Shown here: positions 1-11,110 of the stretch, piece by piece
Numbering within the stretch: position 1 is the first letter of the stretch
How the letters are laid out: each line of letters begins with the position of its first letter
Assembly: GCA_002794785.1 (NCBI GenBank)
Contig: NBBA01000004.1
Span: forward strand, 186,001-250,000
DNA: 64,000 bases
Direction of reading: 5' to 3'
DNA from: Coniferiporia sulphurascens
Taxonomy: Eukaryota > Basidiomycota > Agaricomycetes > Hymenochaetales > Hymenochaetaceae
Program-made: the position numbers and the translations under genes
The notes under the pieces: model-generated
The model's input: the letters and a program-made list of their open reading frames with translations, nothing else
Databases searched by the model: none
What the model was told of the DNA's origin: nothing

Positions 1-1805
1 CAATGCGGCCAAATTGGATCAGTCCTCAAGGTATATCGGCACTACAGTACACTAAAAAAGGTATTGGGCCCTGCCAGCGCAGCTAGCCCTATCATTATTA
101 AAGGATACGTGGCCAATGGCGGAGCCTGACTTTACAGGGTGCGCGTGCAGTCCAACTGCGGCAGTGTCGGATAAACTTTATACATAATATTTTCAGCAAA
201 CTTGAACAACTCGGAAACCAAGCAAACAAGGCACTTACATGCTCCTGGACCGCAGCACGCGACTACAGTGGGGAAATCAGGAATGGAGCTAAAAGGTCTG
301 CTGTAAGGTGTTGCGCAAAGGCATACGTTAGTCCTAACATCTATCAAGTCCTTCTCTATGTTGAACGAACGATCCGATCCCATCTAGTGCGGCACTGTCT
401 TGTACGTCCTGTTTGTGACGGATAAGCTCATACAGTGACGCATAAACCCTATGAGACTCACCATTAAGCTATGGCAGCAGGACAGTATGGTTCCCTGGGC
501 GCAATCCGAATGGTTTTCATGGGGGACGGCATGTGCGAGGATTGCAAAGGACACCAGAGTAACGGCGAAGAGGTTTGAAATGGATCCAGTGAATATTGTT
601 GCTGTGGAGCGTGTAAAGTTATCAAATGCTGAGGAGGGGAGCTATTCGATGGTGTAAAGGGCGGAAACACGACTGGGTTTTATAGACAAAAACGCGGGGA
701 GAATTCGGTATCACCCAGAACACCACTGGAAACGAGTGGCGGCGCAAGTGGAACAGTTCTGCATGCCAACATGACAAGCCAGCTCACACTCTTCTCAGAA
801 GAACTCAAGGAAGATCGTCATAGACAAACGAGCCGTCGATGTCGTGGGATTGATTATCTACAGATTGAAAAAGTGAAGACCTTTTATACCATGCGTTCTG
901 CTGATACACAGGCCCGCGTAAAGGCTTGCATATGAAGCTATCTATTCTAGCTGAGACATTACGGTTTGAGGTCTCAAAAGAGCTGTGATATGGTGCACAA
1001 TACATGTATATTAGTGGTCAGTGTGGGATCCTCCTCCAATTTGGGATGTCTAGCCTAGATAAATCATTGGTCTGTCTAACAGAATGAAGTCTCGCCACTG
1101 TCGACATCGTGATTTCGGCAGCCATCATCCTCGGAGTATCTGACAGTCCAACGCATAGGTGGATACACGAAAATCACCAGTTATTCGGGAAATAACAAAG
1201 TTACTCGGGAGCTCCGAGTCCTGATGCGTCCCGATGTATGCCGGGCGAACACAGGCGTAAATCTTCCATCACACGTCTACCCCACTCACAATATAGGGGA
1301 GAACACAACATACGGTTCATATAGCCCTCCCTTTTGGTCTAAACTGAAAAGTGCAGACACACAATCCCCGACTCTTGTCTCCGATTAATACTCGTATTTG
1401 AAGCGGAGTTCTGTTCTGACTTTCAAATTGTGCGGACGGAAACACAATTGCACGTGACGGCGCGCCAGCCACTAAATACTCAGGCGAGAAGCTCAAACTG
1501 ACAAAATCTCGTGAAGAGGAACGAACTTGTTATTAGACGAACTCGTTATTTCATATAAAATCAGCCTACAGCGTCCCGTAAATATCGATATAGCGACTCC
1601 GTGAATCTGCAGAGTCTAATCTCTCATCCAGCACTTCAAGCCCGAGTCCGCAGGCAAGGTCTGGACTCTATTATGTTTCTGACCGACGTCCGCCCATGAG
1701 ACACACCCATTCCTGATATAAACCCCACGTCCAGCCACGTACCCCCCATCTACATCTTACTTTGCAACCCCACGCACACAACTACCAATATCTATTCGAC
1801 CGATC
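1..1805. other. Intergenic region, no supported gene
   Basis: Short overlapping open frames on both strands carry no recognisable domain or splice structure. Positions 59-105 resemble 4703-4747, which lies downstream of zinc-finger copy 1, so this may be a flank remnant of the tandem array. A TATAAA at 1717-1722 lies about 85 bases before the ATG at 1806 and is the likely core promoter of the next gene. Confidence 0.5.
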
Positions 1806-2555
1806 ATGTCTGCGACATCATCCTTTTTGCGCACCCAGTACTCCCAGCAATCTATCGACGAGGGTATGCGCCCCCTCCCCCACGGTGTGCAGGACGCACG
1901 TGGGCTCCTCGATGCGAGCAACGACGACATCATAATTCCGATTCAAGTGGGGACCGACAACTGAAGCCTTGGCGACACGACACCCGATCAGTTTGCGCGG
2001 ACACCAAGTTTGGTCGACTGGCCCTCTCCCGACTCGATGGACGCCGCCTACCGTCCCGTTATCTACACGGTCCATAGAGGGCAGGCTGTTCGTATGCCTG
2101 CCCGCGGGGAGCGCAGGGAGCTTGTGGGACTTGGGATAAGCGTAGGTTCCGAGCCACTGATTCCCAGTTTTCCCGCAGGAGCTTTTGTCCCTCGACTGGT
2201 CCCCGACCCACACGATGAAATCCCGGCTCACTTCAACGAGGAGCAGGTAAGACTCTGCGAGCGGATCCTGGTCGACATCCGCGGCGCCTGTACGGAACGC
2301 GGCCTACGCGGACTCGGGTTCGCCAACGTTCCGGAACTGGCGCTCACGATGTCGACTGCGACGCTCATCACGGCCCCGACTGCGCCTGTCCGACCGCCAC
2401 TGGAGAGGCCGCTCAGCAAGCCCTGGTTCTCGACGATACAAGAGAAGCAGTTCAAGATGTCGCAACTTCCGGTTCGAATGAGGATGCGACTCTACATCTC
2501 GGACCTGGGCAGGGCGGTGAAGCGTGTGGTGGGGATGCAGGTGGAAGAGGACTAG
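1806..2555 (+). CDS. Hypothetical protein, two exons
   Basis: I do not recognise a family. The first exon starts at ATG 1806 (MSATSSFLRTQYSQQS). It appears to end after the codons for DDIIIPIQ at a GTGGGG donor, and an acceptor ending GATCAG joins in phase to FARTPSLVDWPSPDSMDAAY. The frame is then open to TAG at 2555, giving about 235 residues. The product is proline- and arginine-rich, without a signal peptide or membrane segment. It has a conserved-looking centre (residues around PAHFNEEQVRLCERILVDIR) and a basic tail ending GMQVEED. Support comes from the in-phase splice, the GC-rich coding style and a TATA box about 85 bases upstream. A second intron beginning GTAAGA near 2248 cannot be excluded. 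Confidence 0.5.
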
Positions 2556-3670
2556 GGGGAGGGGTGTGACGAGTGGGTGTGACGAGGCGGGTGGCGGCAT
2601 GGCGGTGATGTGACAGTCGGTCGAAGCTAAGTAACTCTTTCCTTTTATTGCCCGTCGAGATCCCCGGCCGGCCGGCTGACGGCAGGGGAAGAGGCACCTT
2701 CCTTTTCTGTCGGCTTAGCCGGCCGGGATCTTCGTGGGTCCCGCAAGCCCGACCAAGTCGCCGCCGTCCGGGTCCCACCTCCCCCTTTGCAATAAATATC
2801 TCGCTGAGTTACTCTTCCTTCGCAGGTGTTCGTGACGCGGACATCTCGGCGACCGGATCTTGGACGATCGGTGTTCCTTTGGCTACGATTTCCTTTCCTT
2901 TATTCGCCCGGCGCGAGCTCACACTCTTTCTTTCCAGATCTCGTTCCAGCTGGACTGGACGCTGGAGGATCTTGTCGTTGTTGTTGGGATGGTTTTTTTT
3001 ACCGCTTGCAGTGTTTTTTCCATTGCGCCGCTCTCCCCGGGAGGTGTGGGGGGAGCGGGGGAGGGATGTCCCGTGTCACTGGCCAATCGTGCGTCTCCTT
3101 ACCGGGGAGTCCTGCGCTCTTCGGCAGTAAGGCAGTGGAACGGGTGATTGAAGAGGGCGCTCCAGCATTGGCCACGCTGGTCCTGCTTCAATTTGATCAC
3201 TCTGCCCGCTGCTGAGCTGTCGGGGGTGTAGTCTTTCTGGTAGGGAGGTTCTCGTGTGGCACGGGCATCCCTCCTGCGGTTGCGCCGCAGGTAAGTTACT
3301 CTGTCGTTAGCTTTACATGGGTCAGTTACTGACTTGCCGTATACTGCTTCACATTGACTGTATCAGGGGGGAGGGGGAGCGAGGGGGAGGTCTGCAACAT
3401 ATTAAACATTTGTACTTAGTTTAATATTAATATACTCTTGTGAAAGCCATTCAAATATTCTTGATCAACGGTCGTCGTGTTTGGCCAAGCCAAGTCGTAC
3501 TCACACCCCATTAATCCTATTAGACTTCCGCAGTCAGAAAAGACTGTATGGGTTGAACCTATAGGCAACACACGTTGCACCCCACAAAGGCGTAAAAAGG
3601 AGCCAAAGATTCACAACCTCGATTGCTACGCATTGGCGCAGGCAGAGCCACAAGCAAGACTGCACAACCT
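2556..3670. other. Intergenic region with GC-rich inverted repeats
   Basis: Three overlapping plus-strand open frames (2648-3215) have low-complexity composition and no domain, so none is called. The stretch holds a CCGGCCGG-rich inverted repeat (about 2655-2680 with 2712-2732) and a perfect short hairpin at about 3274-3292 (CCTGCGG / CCGCAGG). An AT-rich zone follows at 3400-3450. Confidence 0.4.
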
Positions 3671-4185
3671 CTACTCTAAATCAAACACGAGCGCCCTCAC
3701 CTCAATCGACTGCCTCTTCGGCGCGCTCTCAGGGACCGACTGGTCGCTAAACGCGCTGTGCGGCGTCGACCGCGCCTTACTCTCGTCAGAGTCGTAGCAC
3801 TTGATCAGCGTGTCAAGGTTATGCCAGTCCCTCAGCGCACGCTTCTCCTCTGTCTTTGAATTCAGTCAGCTCCCGTGCTTGTAATTATTATGCGTAGCGG
3901 GCTCGGGGCCCCAGACATGATGTGTCTACACACCAGAGAGTCAAAGTACCAGCGCATAAACCGGTCGCGCGCACTCCTGCACTCGCCAAGCAAGCGTGAT
4001 GCGCGCATGTGCTCTTTAGCCCCACCGAGTGCACGGGCGGCCGCGAGCGTGTCTTGCTCATCCACCTCGAGCTCAGCGTCACGGTGAACAGACGCTCGTG
4101 CCAGGCGAGTCTTGAGGCGACGCGGATACGCGTCGTGTGGCTTGCACGGGATTTCCCGGAATAGCCGGCGGCGTACAGTACCCAG
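3671..4185 (-). pseudogene. 5'-truncated gene fragment, last two exons only
   Basis: Two minus-strand exons join cleanly. The upstream exon (about 4185-3934) reads through FREIPCKPHDAYPRRLKTRL, DEQDTLAAARALGGAKEHMR and FMRWYFDSL. An intron of about 80 bases follows (GTGTGT donor, acceptor ending CAAAG). The last exon (3853-3671) continues in phase as TEEKRALRDWHNLDTLIKCY and ends VRALVFDLE-stop. Codon usage is strongly GC at third positions, unlike the AT-rich surroundings, so this is real former coding sequence. Upstream of 4185 the frame is closed by TAA and TAG, and no further exon is visible, so the 5' part is missing. The family is not recognised; the charged helical composition suggests a cytosolic or nuclear protein. 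A spliced upstream exon using the ATTAG acceptor near 4188 is the alternative to truncation. Confidence 0.55.
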
Positions 4186-4943
4186 TTACTAATCGTAAAG
4201 AATAGCGCAGTATATCATCGTCCAGTGCCAACCGCGCAGCTCAAGTGGTTATATACACCCGGGGACATGGTAAATTAAATGCGGATGATGGACATTACCT
4301 TTCGGACAATGGAAAGAAATTGGTTGCCCCGCTTTTCAATTTCGTGCGTAATCCACGACTAAATGGATTTAACGCCCTTGGAAGTATTGATCAGACTTTA
4401 CCCCTCAGGTTGATGACTCCAAGTGCAGCTCTGGTGCTTGTGTAAAAATGGACTTCCTTACTACTGATCTGGTCCCAATAGTATATTGTAGATGCTTGTA
4501 GTAAGTAATGATCAGAACTATTATATGCTATGATTGGATCAATCCATTCTGCTGAGGTGTTACAACCTTTTTCTCCTCTTACCGCCATATCCAAAATACA
4601 GACAGTCCTGAAAGTGGTGGCAACATGTTTAAGCAACTAGGGGTTTATTCCTTGTTATTAATATACTGCTCCATATATGTATATTTTTTACCCTTAAAAA
4701 CAGGTATCGGGTCTTGCCCGCGCAGCTGGCCCTATACTTATAAAAGAAATGTATCAGATTATGATCGACATAAGCTGCCAGTGTACGAGTCTATTCACAA
4801 AGCGGACACAATTTATTCTTAAGGTAGCAAAGCGCCGCTTACTATGTTCCTTGAGAATGTATAAAAGGGAAGAAAACAACACATGTAGCATAGATAGCAT
4901 AGACATAAGGGGGTTGGAGGCATCCATCTTCCGTAACTATAAT
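4186..4943. other. Spacer downstream of zinc-finger copy 1
   Basis: AT-rich and without a supported gene. From about 4755 to the end of the first zinc-finger gene the sequence matches 9541-9740 closely. Shared landmarks include ACATAAGCTGCCAG, GAGTCTATTCACAA, ATTCTTAAGGTA and AACAACACATGTA. This is the duplicated 3' flank of copies 1 and 3. Confidence 0.6.
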
Positions 4944-6067
4944 TTACTCGAGAGGAGGGGGGCCATCGCGTATCAAATAGTCCTCCGTGCAATCCCTTCC
5001 AGTCCACCCAAGCGCCCTCGCAGCAAGCACGCATGGGTGCTGTTCACCCATCTTTCCGTTTAAACGACCATTCAGGTGCCGGCGCATCGAGAAATCGCGG
5101 TTGAACCCGAGCTCGTCCTTCTTAATGTTTGTCCGACAGCGCGGATATGCACAAAAGTACGGATTGGCGAAATGTATCAGCTCATGACGTTTCCATGACT
5201 TCTTCGTCTTGAGTTCCTTCCCACATGCCACATTTCTACAGGTATAAGTCTTCTTTTCATCGGAAGAGGGCTTTGGTTCGGTAAGGTGTTTGGACACGCT
5301 ACGCGAGGCATAGGAACGAGTCTTGCCTTTGGCACGTGAGACTTTCTTCGTGTTGAAAGTATATGTTGTGGAATGCGGGGTCGTGGAAGGCGAGATCATG
5401 GACGGGGAGGTCGTGGAAGGGGATGGAGGCGGGGGGAGGACTTCAGGCACCGGTACCTGCGCGGACACACTTTCACCGTACATACCGCCCATGGAAGGTG
5501 CAAGGATTTCCATGAGCGCTGATATGCACGCGGTATCATCCTGCTGAATACCGGTTTGAGGAAGCGCAAAGGATGGCCCAACCGGCGAGCATCCAAGATG
5601 ACCAAACGTCGGCATCATACCAGCGTTAGTAAGGAAGAACTCGCTCGCAGTCGGGGGGATTTTCAGATAGTCTCCTGCATATAGTCCACGTGGGCTTGCT
5701 TGCGTTGGCACGAAAGGCGGGCTTAAAAGCGCGGAATTCAGTAGCGAAAAATCGAAGGTGCCCGCTCCTGGAATAGCCAGGTCCGGGTTGGGAAGCAAAC
5801 TCGGGCAGGCGTTAAAGAAGCCGTTTTCATAAAGTGGGACGGATGGCTGAAAGGAAGGCATAAGCGTTCCATGATTGAGGGAATCTGGGGTGGTCCAGTT
5901 GAGAGTTCCAAATGGATCCTGGACAGTATTCTTAACGGGTCGGTCAGCATTGGATCTCAGCACAAAGGCAATCAATTCTTTACCATGTAAAGGCCATTAA
6001 GTTCGTCTTCCTTATTCGGGTAGAATCCGTGGCCAGAGGTAGCAAAGAATGCATTGTCGAACGACAT
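4944..6067 (-). CDS. C2H2-type zinc-finger protein, tandem copy 1 (A)
   Basis: This is a predicted nuclear zinc-finger protein of about 352 residues with two exons. Exon 1 (6067-5984) encodes MSFDNAFFATSG...DELNGLYM. A 65-base intron (GTAAAG donor, CCAG acceptor) leads to exon 2 (5918-4944) starting DPFGTLNWTTPDS. The N-terminal two thirds is Pro/Ser/Thr-rich and low complexity. A basic stretch (KKVSRAKGKTRSYASR) looks like a nuclear localisation signal. It is followed by a classical finger C-X4-C-X12-H-X3-H (CRNVACGKELK...RHELIH). A second, unusual Cys/His module follows (C-X4-C-X19-H-X14-C) and ends in CVLAARALGW and the tail DGPPPLE. The start at 6067 was chosen because all four paralogues align there; an in-frame ATG at 6169 lies in the promoter block. 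The target and biological role are unknown. Confidence 0.8.
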
Positions 6068-6144
6068 ATTGGACTCGAAGGTTTGAGATAGCGCGATGCG
6101 AACGAATGGGATGAAAGGCGTGTCTTTCCTGCCCTCCCTCAGCG

Positions 6145-6310
6145 ATGCGTACGCTGGAAATATACCCATCGCAGAGACAAAGCGGCGGCGTCAAAGCATA
6201 TCGCTCACAAGCGCCTGAGGACCAAGAGACACGGATATGGCCATGGAGCGTACCAAGCACACGTCGCCCTCTTTGCAAGGCATGTTTGCCGAGGCGTCAG
6301 GAGATGGCAT
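6145..6310 (-). promoter_or_regulatory. Conserved TATA promoter block of zinc-finger copy 1
   Basis: Read on the minus strand, GGTATATTTCCAGCG lies about 94 bases before the ATG at 6067, preceded by GCTTTGTCTCTGCGATG. The same block recurs at the same distance before all four paralogues. Similarity extends about 150 bases further upstream (CTTGGTCCTCAGGCGCTTGT), so proximal elements were copied along with the core promoter. Confidence 0.65.
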
Positions 6311-7282
6311 CGTAGGCGCGCAAAAAGGAAATGCATGGCCGAGAATCTGTACCATAGGCCTCTAGGTCCCAGATGGTGCTTTAGCAGGCTAAAGAGTATG
6401 CGGGAAAAGGAAATAATAAGGGCAGTGGTAACGGCCTGGAAGGCGGCAGCTGGATGGTTAGAGTGCGGCAGGCCCAGTCTCATCGAGCGTTCGTGGCTAT
6501 GAAGCTCAAGAGGCTTCTGTTAGAAATTCCAAGAGCACAGTAAGAGGTGACGGACCGCGTTAGGTCAGCTGAGTGGGAGCCGGGGAGGAAGAGCTAGGAA
6601 GGTAGGTCGACTTCGGCTTCACGAAAAACACGTCCCCCCATGTCCCATCCGACACAAGGGACCTTAGAGAGAATATCGTATGCCACGGGAACCTCATTCT
6701 CGTTTCCAATTGTGCAATAAATGATTATTTGAAAAAAGACCTGCTCACCAGCGTCAGACAATCGAGCTCACCTCGGGTACGTCTGCGACTGACCAGTACT
6801 GGCTTACCGGCCTACTTACGACCATATAATTGAGTTACGAAAGCCTTGACCTCCAAAATGCAAAATGGTGGCGGCTTCAACGGGAAGTCGGCTTCCAATT
6901 GTCCCCCGCCGTAGTCCAGTCGCTCTTGTGAATACGCGAGCGCGGTTGAGGGTCTGACCTCGTGCATTTGGAAACCCCGATTGGCCTTAGCAACCAATTC
7001 ACAGCTCTGATCTCTTCGAAGTATTTCTTGAAAGAGAGGCTTTACAGAATTTTCATGGTTGTATAGCGAAGCATTAATATTGTCGAAGTAGTCGACTCGG
7101 AGGTCGACAAATTTTCCGAATGACGATGACGCTTCGAAGAGGGCAATCTTTTTGTTCTCGATATGGCAAATGTCAGAGATACGATTAAAGATCGACAGTA
7201 CTGTATATAGACGGCATAATCATAGATACGAGGTAGGCACACTACAGCGTAAATTTATACTACGAAATTCTTATGCATGAAC
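6311..7282. other. Spacer between zinc-finger copies 1 and 2
   Basis: No gene is supported. Parts match the copy 3 to copy 4 spacer. The block around 6735-6815 (CAGACAATCGAGCTCACCT, GACCAGTA) corresponds to 11525-11595. The block around 6890-6930 (GTCGCTCTTGTG) corresponds to 11690-11720, and 7080-7190 (ATCTTTTTGTTCTCGATATG) to 11895-11960. Confidence 0.55.
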
Positions 7283-8428
7283 TCACTCGCGTGGGGGTCT
7301 ACCAGTTCGAAGAACGTCTTCCGAGCAATACAAATGTGTCCACCCGCGTGCCCTCGCAGCAACCACGCACTTGCTCTGCTCACCCTCCCTCGCCAACCGA
7401 CTCAGCAAGTGCCGGCGCATCGAGAATGACCGATTGAACCCTAGTTTAGGGGTTTTCGTGATGTTTGACCGGCAGCGCGGCAGTGCGCAATAGTATGGGT
7501 TCGTATAGTGTGTTTTCTCGTGTCGAGCGCAAATAGATTTGGTAGGGAAAATCATGTTGCAATTCGGCACGCTGCAGATACCGACTTCGGTCTCTTTAGA
7601 CTTGCCAGGGGCGACCTGGGCTGCTTCCGGCTCAGTAAGCTGCACAGACATGGGAGGCGAGGCCTTGGAGTGCTTCTTTCCCTTCACACGTTTAGCAACT
7701 GCGGAAGGACGCGGGGCGGGAGGAAAAGCTTCAGGTGTAGCTGCTTTGTCCTCCGTCGATGCAACGGCCAGTACAGGTGCGGCTCCATACGCGGGCGCGT
7801 AGTCGCAGACCCCAGTCACAGGAGGCGTGAGGGTGTTCATAGACACTGACGCATTTGACATGTCGATTTGCGAAGAGCCGAACTGAGGATATGTGAGGGA
7901 AAGATTGAACGGTAGAAATCCGGGGTGGCCCGACAACGGCGCGCCATTACCACAGAAAGGGGGAAGCTCGGGGTACAGTCCGTTCGGGGTTGCAAGGCCC
8001 TGGGAAGAGCTTCCTAGATACAGCTGCTGTGCCGATGCATCCGAAGGTATCAACTGGGAGTCGAGGCTAACAGAGTTCAGCGGAGAAAAGCCAAAGGCGT
8101 TCGGGCCAGACGCGCTTTGAATTGAGCCGGGGAGCAGACTCGGACACGTGATTGGGAATCCGTTGCTTTGGAGGTAGTCCGTAGGCTGGAGAAAAGGTTC
8201 GAACACGCAGGAATTGAAGGAATCTGGAACGGTCCAGCTGGTGATACCAAATTGGTCCTGGATAGCAGTCTGAAAAGCTTGTCAGGATTAATCAGCAGAA
8301 CAATAAACTTCTGAGCGTACCATATACATGGGCGTGCTATTGTTGTAACATAGGCCGTTCATTTCATCTTCCTTATTCGGGTAGGGCTTCGTGTCGAAGG
8401 GAGCAGAGAAAGCGTTGTGGGACGACAT
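7283..8428 (-). CDS. C2H2-type zinc-finger protein, tandem copy 2 (B)
   Basis: This diverged paralogue of copy 1 is about 348 residues. Exon 1 (8428-8321) encodes MSSHNAFSAPF...NKEDEMNGL...TPMYM. A 51-base intron (GTACGC donor, TTTTCAG acceptor) leads to exon 2 from 8269 (TAIQDQFGITSWTVPDSF). The middle is Ser/Pro/Ala-rich with a basic patch (KRVKGKKHSKAS). The first finger is C-X4-C-X12-H-X3-H (CSVPNCNMIF...RHEKTH). The second module keeps Cys, Cys, His and the final Cys (CALPRCRSN...MRRHL...C), and the tail ends GRPPRE. It sits between two copies that resemble each other more than they resemble it. All zinc ligands are present, so it is probably functional. Confidence 0.8.
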
Positions 8429-8499
8429 ATTGGACTCGGAAAGTCGAGATAATGCGACGACGACTGGGATGAAAGGCGTCTTTCCTGTCCTCCCTCAGC

Positions 8500-8665
8500 G
8501 TCGCGCACGCTGGAGATATACCCATCGCAGCGACAAAGCGGCGGCGTCAAAGCATACCGCTCACAAGCGCATGAGGACCAAGAGGCGTGGACACGGCCAC
8601 GGAGCGTACCAAGTCAACGTCGCATCCTTGCACGACGGACCCTTTGCATTGTCAGGAGGCAGTGT
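8500..8665 (-). promoter_or_regulatory. Conserved TATA promoter block of zinc-finger copy 2
   Basis: The minus strand has GGTATATCTCCAGCGTGCG about 88 bases before the ATG at 8428. It is preceded by the shared CGCTTTGTCGCTGCGATG and CTTGGTCCTCATGCGCTTGT blocks. Confidence 0.6.
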
Positions 8666-9740
8666 CCTAGGTTCACAGAATGGCAACACTGGACCAGAAA
8701 TCAGTATCCCAGGCCTCGAGATTCCAGATGGCGTTTTAGCGAGCCGAAAGCATACGCAAAAAGGAAATAATTAGGACAGGGACAACGACCGGGGAGGCGG
8801 CAGACGGGTGCTTAGAGTGTGGTAGGCCTAGTTCGTTAAGCGCCTGTGGCTATGGAGCTCAAGAGGCTTCTGATCCGAATATGAGCATACTCGGGAAGCG
8901 GCGAATTGCACCCAGACCGATGAGAGGGAGGCGCATATGTGCCTTACGAAGTATTCGACACAAATGTCGTTCTCGATACAAGGAACGACGGAGAGTGTTC
9001 TAGGCCGTGAACTCCCAAGTCTTTGTCTTTTCCCTCAAATGGGCGTTGAGCGTTTCTACGTGGAACTCTGTACATGATGATGGCATTGAGCATTAGAGGA
9101 TATTAACTGACTCAATTATGAAAGCATGGCTCACTCGAACACTCCAGTAACCAGCATCTCGATCACACTTGCGATTGGGGTCATAGTGCAGTTTTTTTAA
9201 TTATTATTTCCAGCTTGAACATGCGAAATGCAAGCGGTTTTGGTGGAGAGAGATTCTTATTGTCCACCCGAATCCGAAATGCTCTTGTTGATACTCATGA
9301 CTAAGGAGAGCGACTGCGACCTTAAGAGTCACGAATGCGAAGTCCTGTCTCTCTGCAGCCACTCTAGTTCTCGAATTTTCCCATACCACTCGCTGAGGCA
9401 GTTTAAAAGTGGCAAGGTGTTCGGGCCAAACTTGCTCCGAGTCAGGCGATGGCTGTCGTTTATAAGTTCAAGTTTGCTGAGTCGCAGAAACGTGGCAGCG
9501 GATCATTCGTTCCATATTAGGAAAATCTTTTACAACCGAAATGCGATAAGATTATGGTCAACATAAGCTGCCAGCTCCGAGTCTATTCACAACTTGAAAG
9601 CGGACCTGTTCCCCACAATCTATTCTTAAGGTATTAAGGCGTTTGCCATGTTTCTATAAAAAAGGAAGGAAACAACACATGTAACATAGATAGCATAGAC
9701 ATAAGAAGGTTGGAGGTACTGTATATTCTGTAACTATAAT
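8666..9740. other. Spacer between zinc-finger copies 2 and 3
   Basis: No gene is supported. Around 8790-8880 the sequence (GCTCAAGAGGCTTCTG) matches the distal upstream regions of the other copies near 6440-6530, 11245-11320 and 13440-13510. From 9541 it becomes the 3' flank shared with copy 1. Confidence 0.5.
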
Positions 9741-10879
9741 TCACTCGAGAGGAGGGGGGCCATCGCGTATCAAATAGTTCTCCGTGCAATCCTGTCCAGT
9801 CCACCCAAGCGCCCTCGCAGCGAGCACACATGGATGCTGTTCACCTAGCTTCCCATTTAAACGATCCACCAGGTGCCGGCGCATTGAGCTAGAGCGGTTG
9901 ATCCCGAGCTTGCCCTTCTTGGTCATGTTCGTCCGACAGCGCGGATATGCACAAAAGTACGCGTTAGTGAAATGTGTCAGCTTATGTCGTTTCCATGACC
10001 TCTCCGTCTTGAGTCTCTTTCCACATGCTTCAATGCTACAGATATAAGGCTTCTTTTCATCGGAAGAGGGCTTTGGTTCGGTAAGGCGCGTTGACTCCCT
10101 ACGCGAGGCATAGGAACGAGTCTTGCCTTTGGCACGTGAGACTCGGACTTTCTTCGTGTTGAAAGTAGCTGTTGTGAAAGGCGGGGTCGTAGAAGGCGGG
10201 GTCATGGAAGGCGAGGTCATGAAAGGGGACGGAGACGGAGACGGGGGGAGGACTTCAGGCACCGGTACCGGCGCAGACACACTTTCGCCGTACATACCGC
10301 CCACGGAAGGTGCAAGGATTTCCATGAGCGCCGATATGCACGCAGTATCGTCCTGCTGAATACCTGCTTGAGGAAGCGCAAAGGATGGACCAACCGGCGG
10401 ACATCCGAGATGACCAAACGTCGACGTCATGCTATCACCAGCAAGGAAGAACTCGTTCCCAGTCGGGGGGCTTTCCAGATAGTTTCCTGCATATAGTACA
10501 CGTGGGCTTGCTTGCGATGGCACGAAAGGCGGGTTTAAAAGCGCGGAATTCAGCAGCGAAAAATCGAAGGTGCCCGCTCCCGGAATAGACAGGTCCGGAT
10601 TGGGAAGCAAACTCGGGCAGGCGTTAAAGAAGCCGTTGCCATAGAGTGGGACGGATGGCTGAAGGAAAGGCATGAGCGTTCCATGATTAAAGGAGTCCGG
10701 AGTGGTCCAGTTGAGAGTTCCAAATGGGTCCTGGACAGTATTCTTAACGGCTCAATTAGCATTGGATCTCAGCACAAAAGCGATCGATTCTTTACCATGT
10801 AAAGGCCATTAAGCTCGTCTTCCTTATTCGGATAGAATCCTTGGCCAGGGGCAGCAAAGAATGCATTGTCGAACGACAT
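9741..10879 (-). CDS. C2H2-type zinc-finger protein, tandem copy 3 (A')
   Basis: This is the near twin of copy 1, about 357 residues. Exon 1 (10879-10796) encodes MSFDNAFFAAPG...DELNGLYM. The intron has the same GTAAAG donor and GTCCAG acceptor as copy 1, and exon 2 starts at 10730 (DPFGTLNWTTPDS). The region has Pro/Ser/Thr-rich expansions (extra SPSP and TTPP units relative to copy 1) and a basic patch (KKVRVSRAKGKTRSYASRR). The first finger is intact (CSIEACGKRL...RHKLTH), as is the second Cys/His module (CAYPRCRTN...RRHL...C). The tail DGPPPLE is identical to copy 1. Most differences are conservative substitutions and small repeat-length changes, which fits a recent duplication or ongoing gene conversion. 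Confidence 0.8.
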
Positions 10880-10954
10880 ATTGGACTCGGGGGTTTGAGA
10901 TAGCGCGATTGAGAACGACTAGTATGAAAGGCGTGTCTTTCCTGCTCTCTCGCC

Positions 10955-11110
10955 ATCGTACACGCTGGAAATATACCCATGGAAGTGTCAAAGAGGCAGC
11001 GTTAAAGCATACGCCACACAAGCCTCTGAGGACCAAGAGGCGTAAGTACCCTCGCAAAAGCGTACCAAGCCCATGTCGTTCCCAACACGCCGTGGGCCCA
11101 TCATGCTACC
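10955..11110 (-). promoter_or_regulatory. Conserved TATA promoter block of zinc-finger copy 3
   Basis: The minus strand has GGTATATTTCCAGCGTG about 93 bases before the ATG at 10879. The upstream similarity continues but is more eroded than in copies 1 and 2; for example the CTCTGCGATG element is changed. Confidence 0.55.

Noticed and set aside
2648..3215. Three overlapping plus-strand open frames
   Set aside because: They share the same GC-rich DNA in different frames, are low complexity, and lack splice or domain support.
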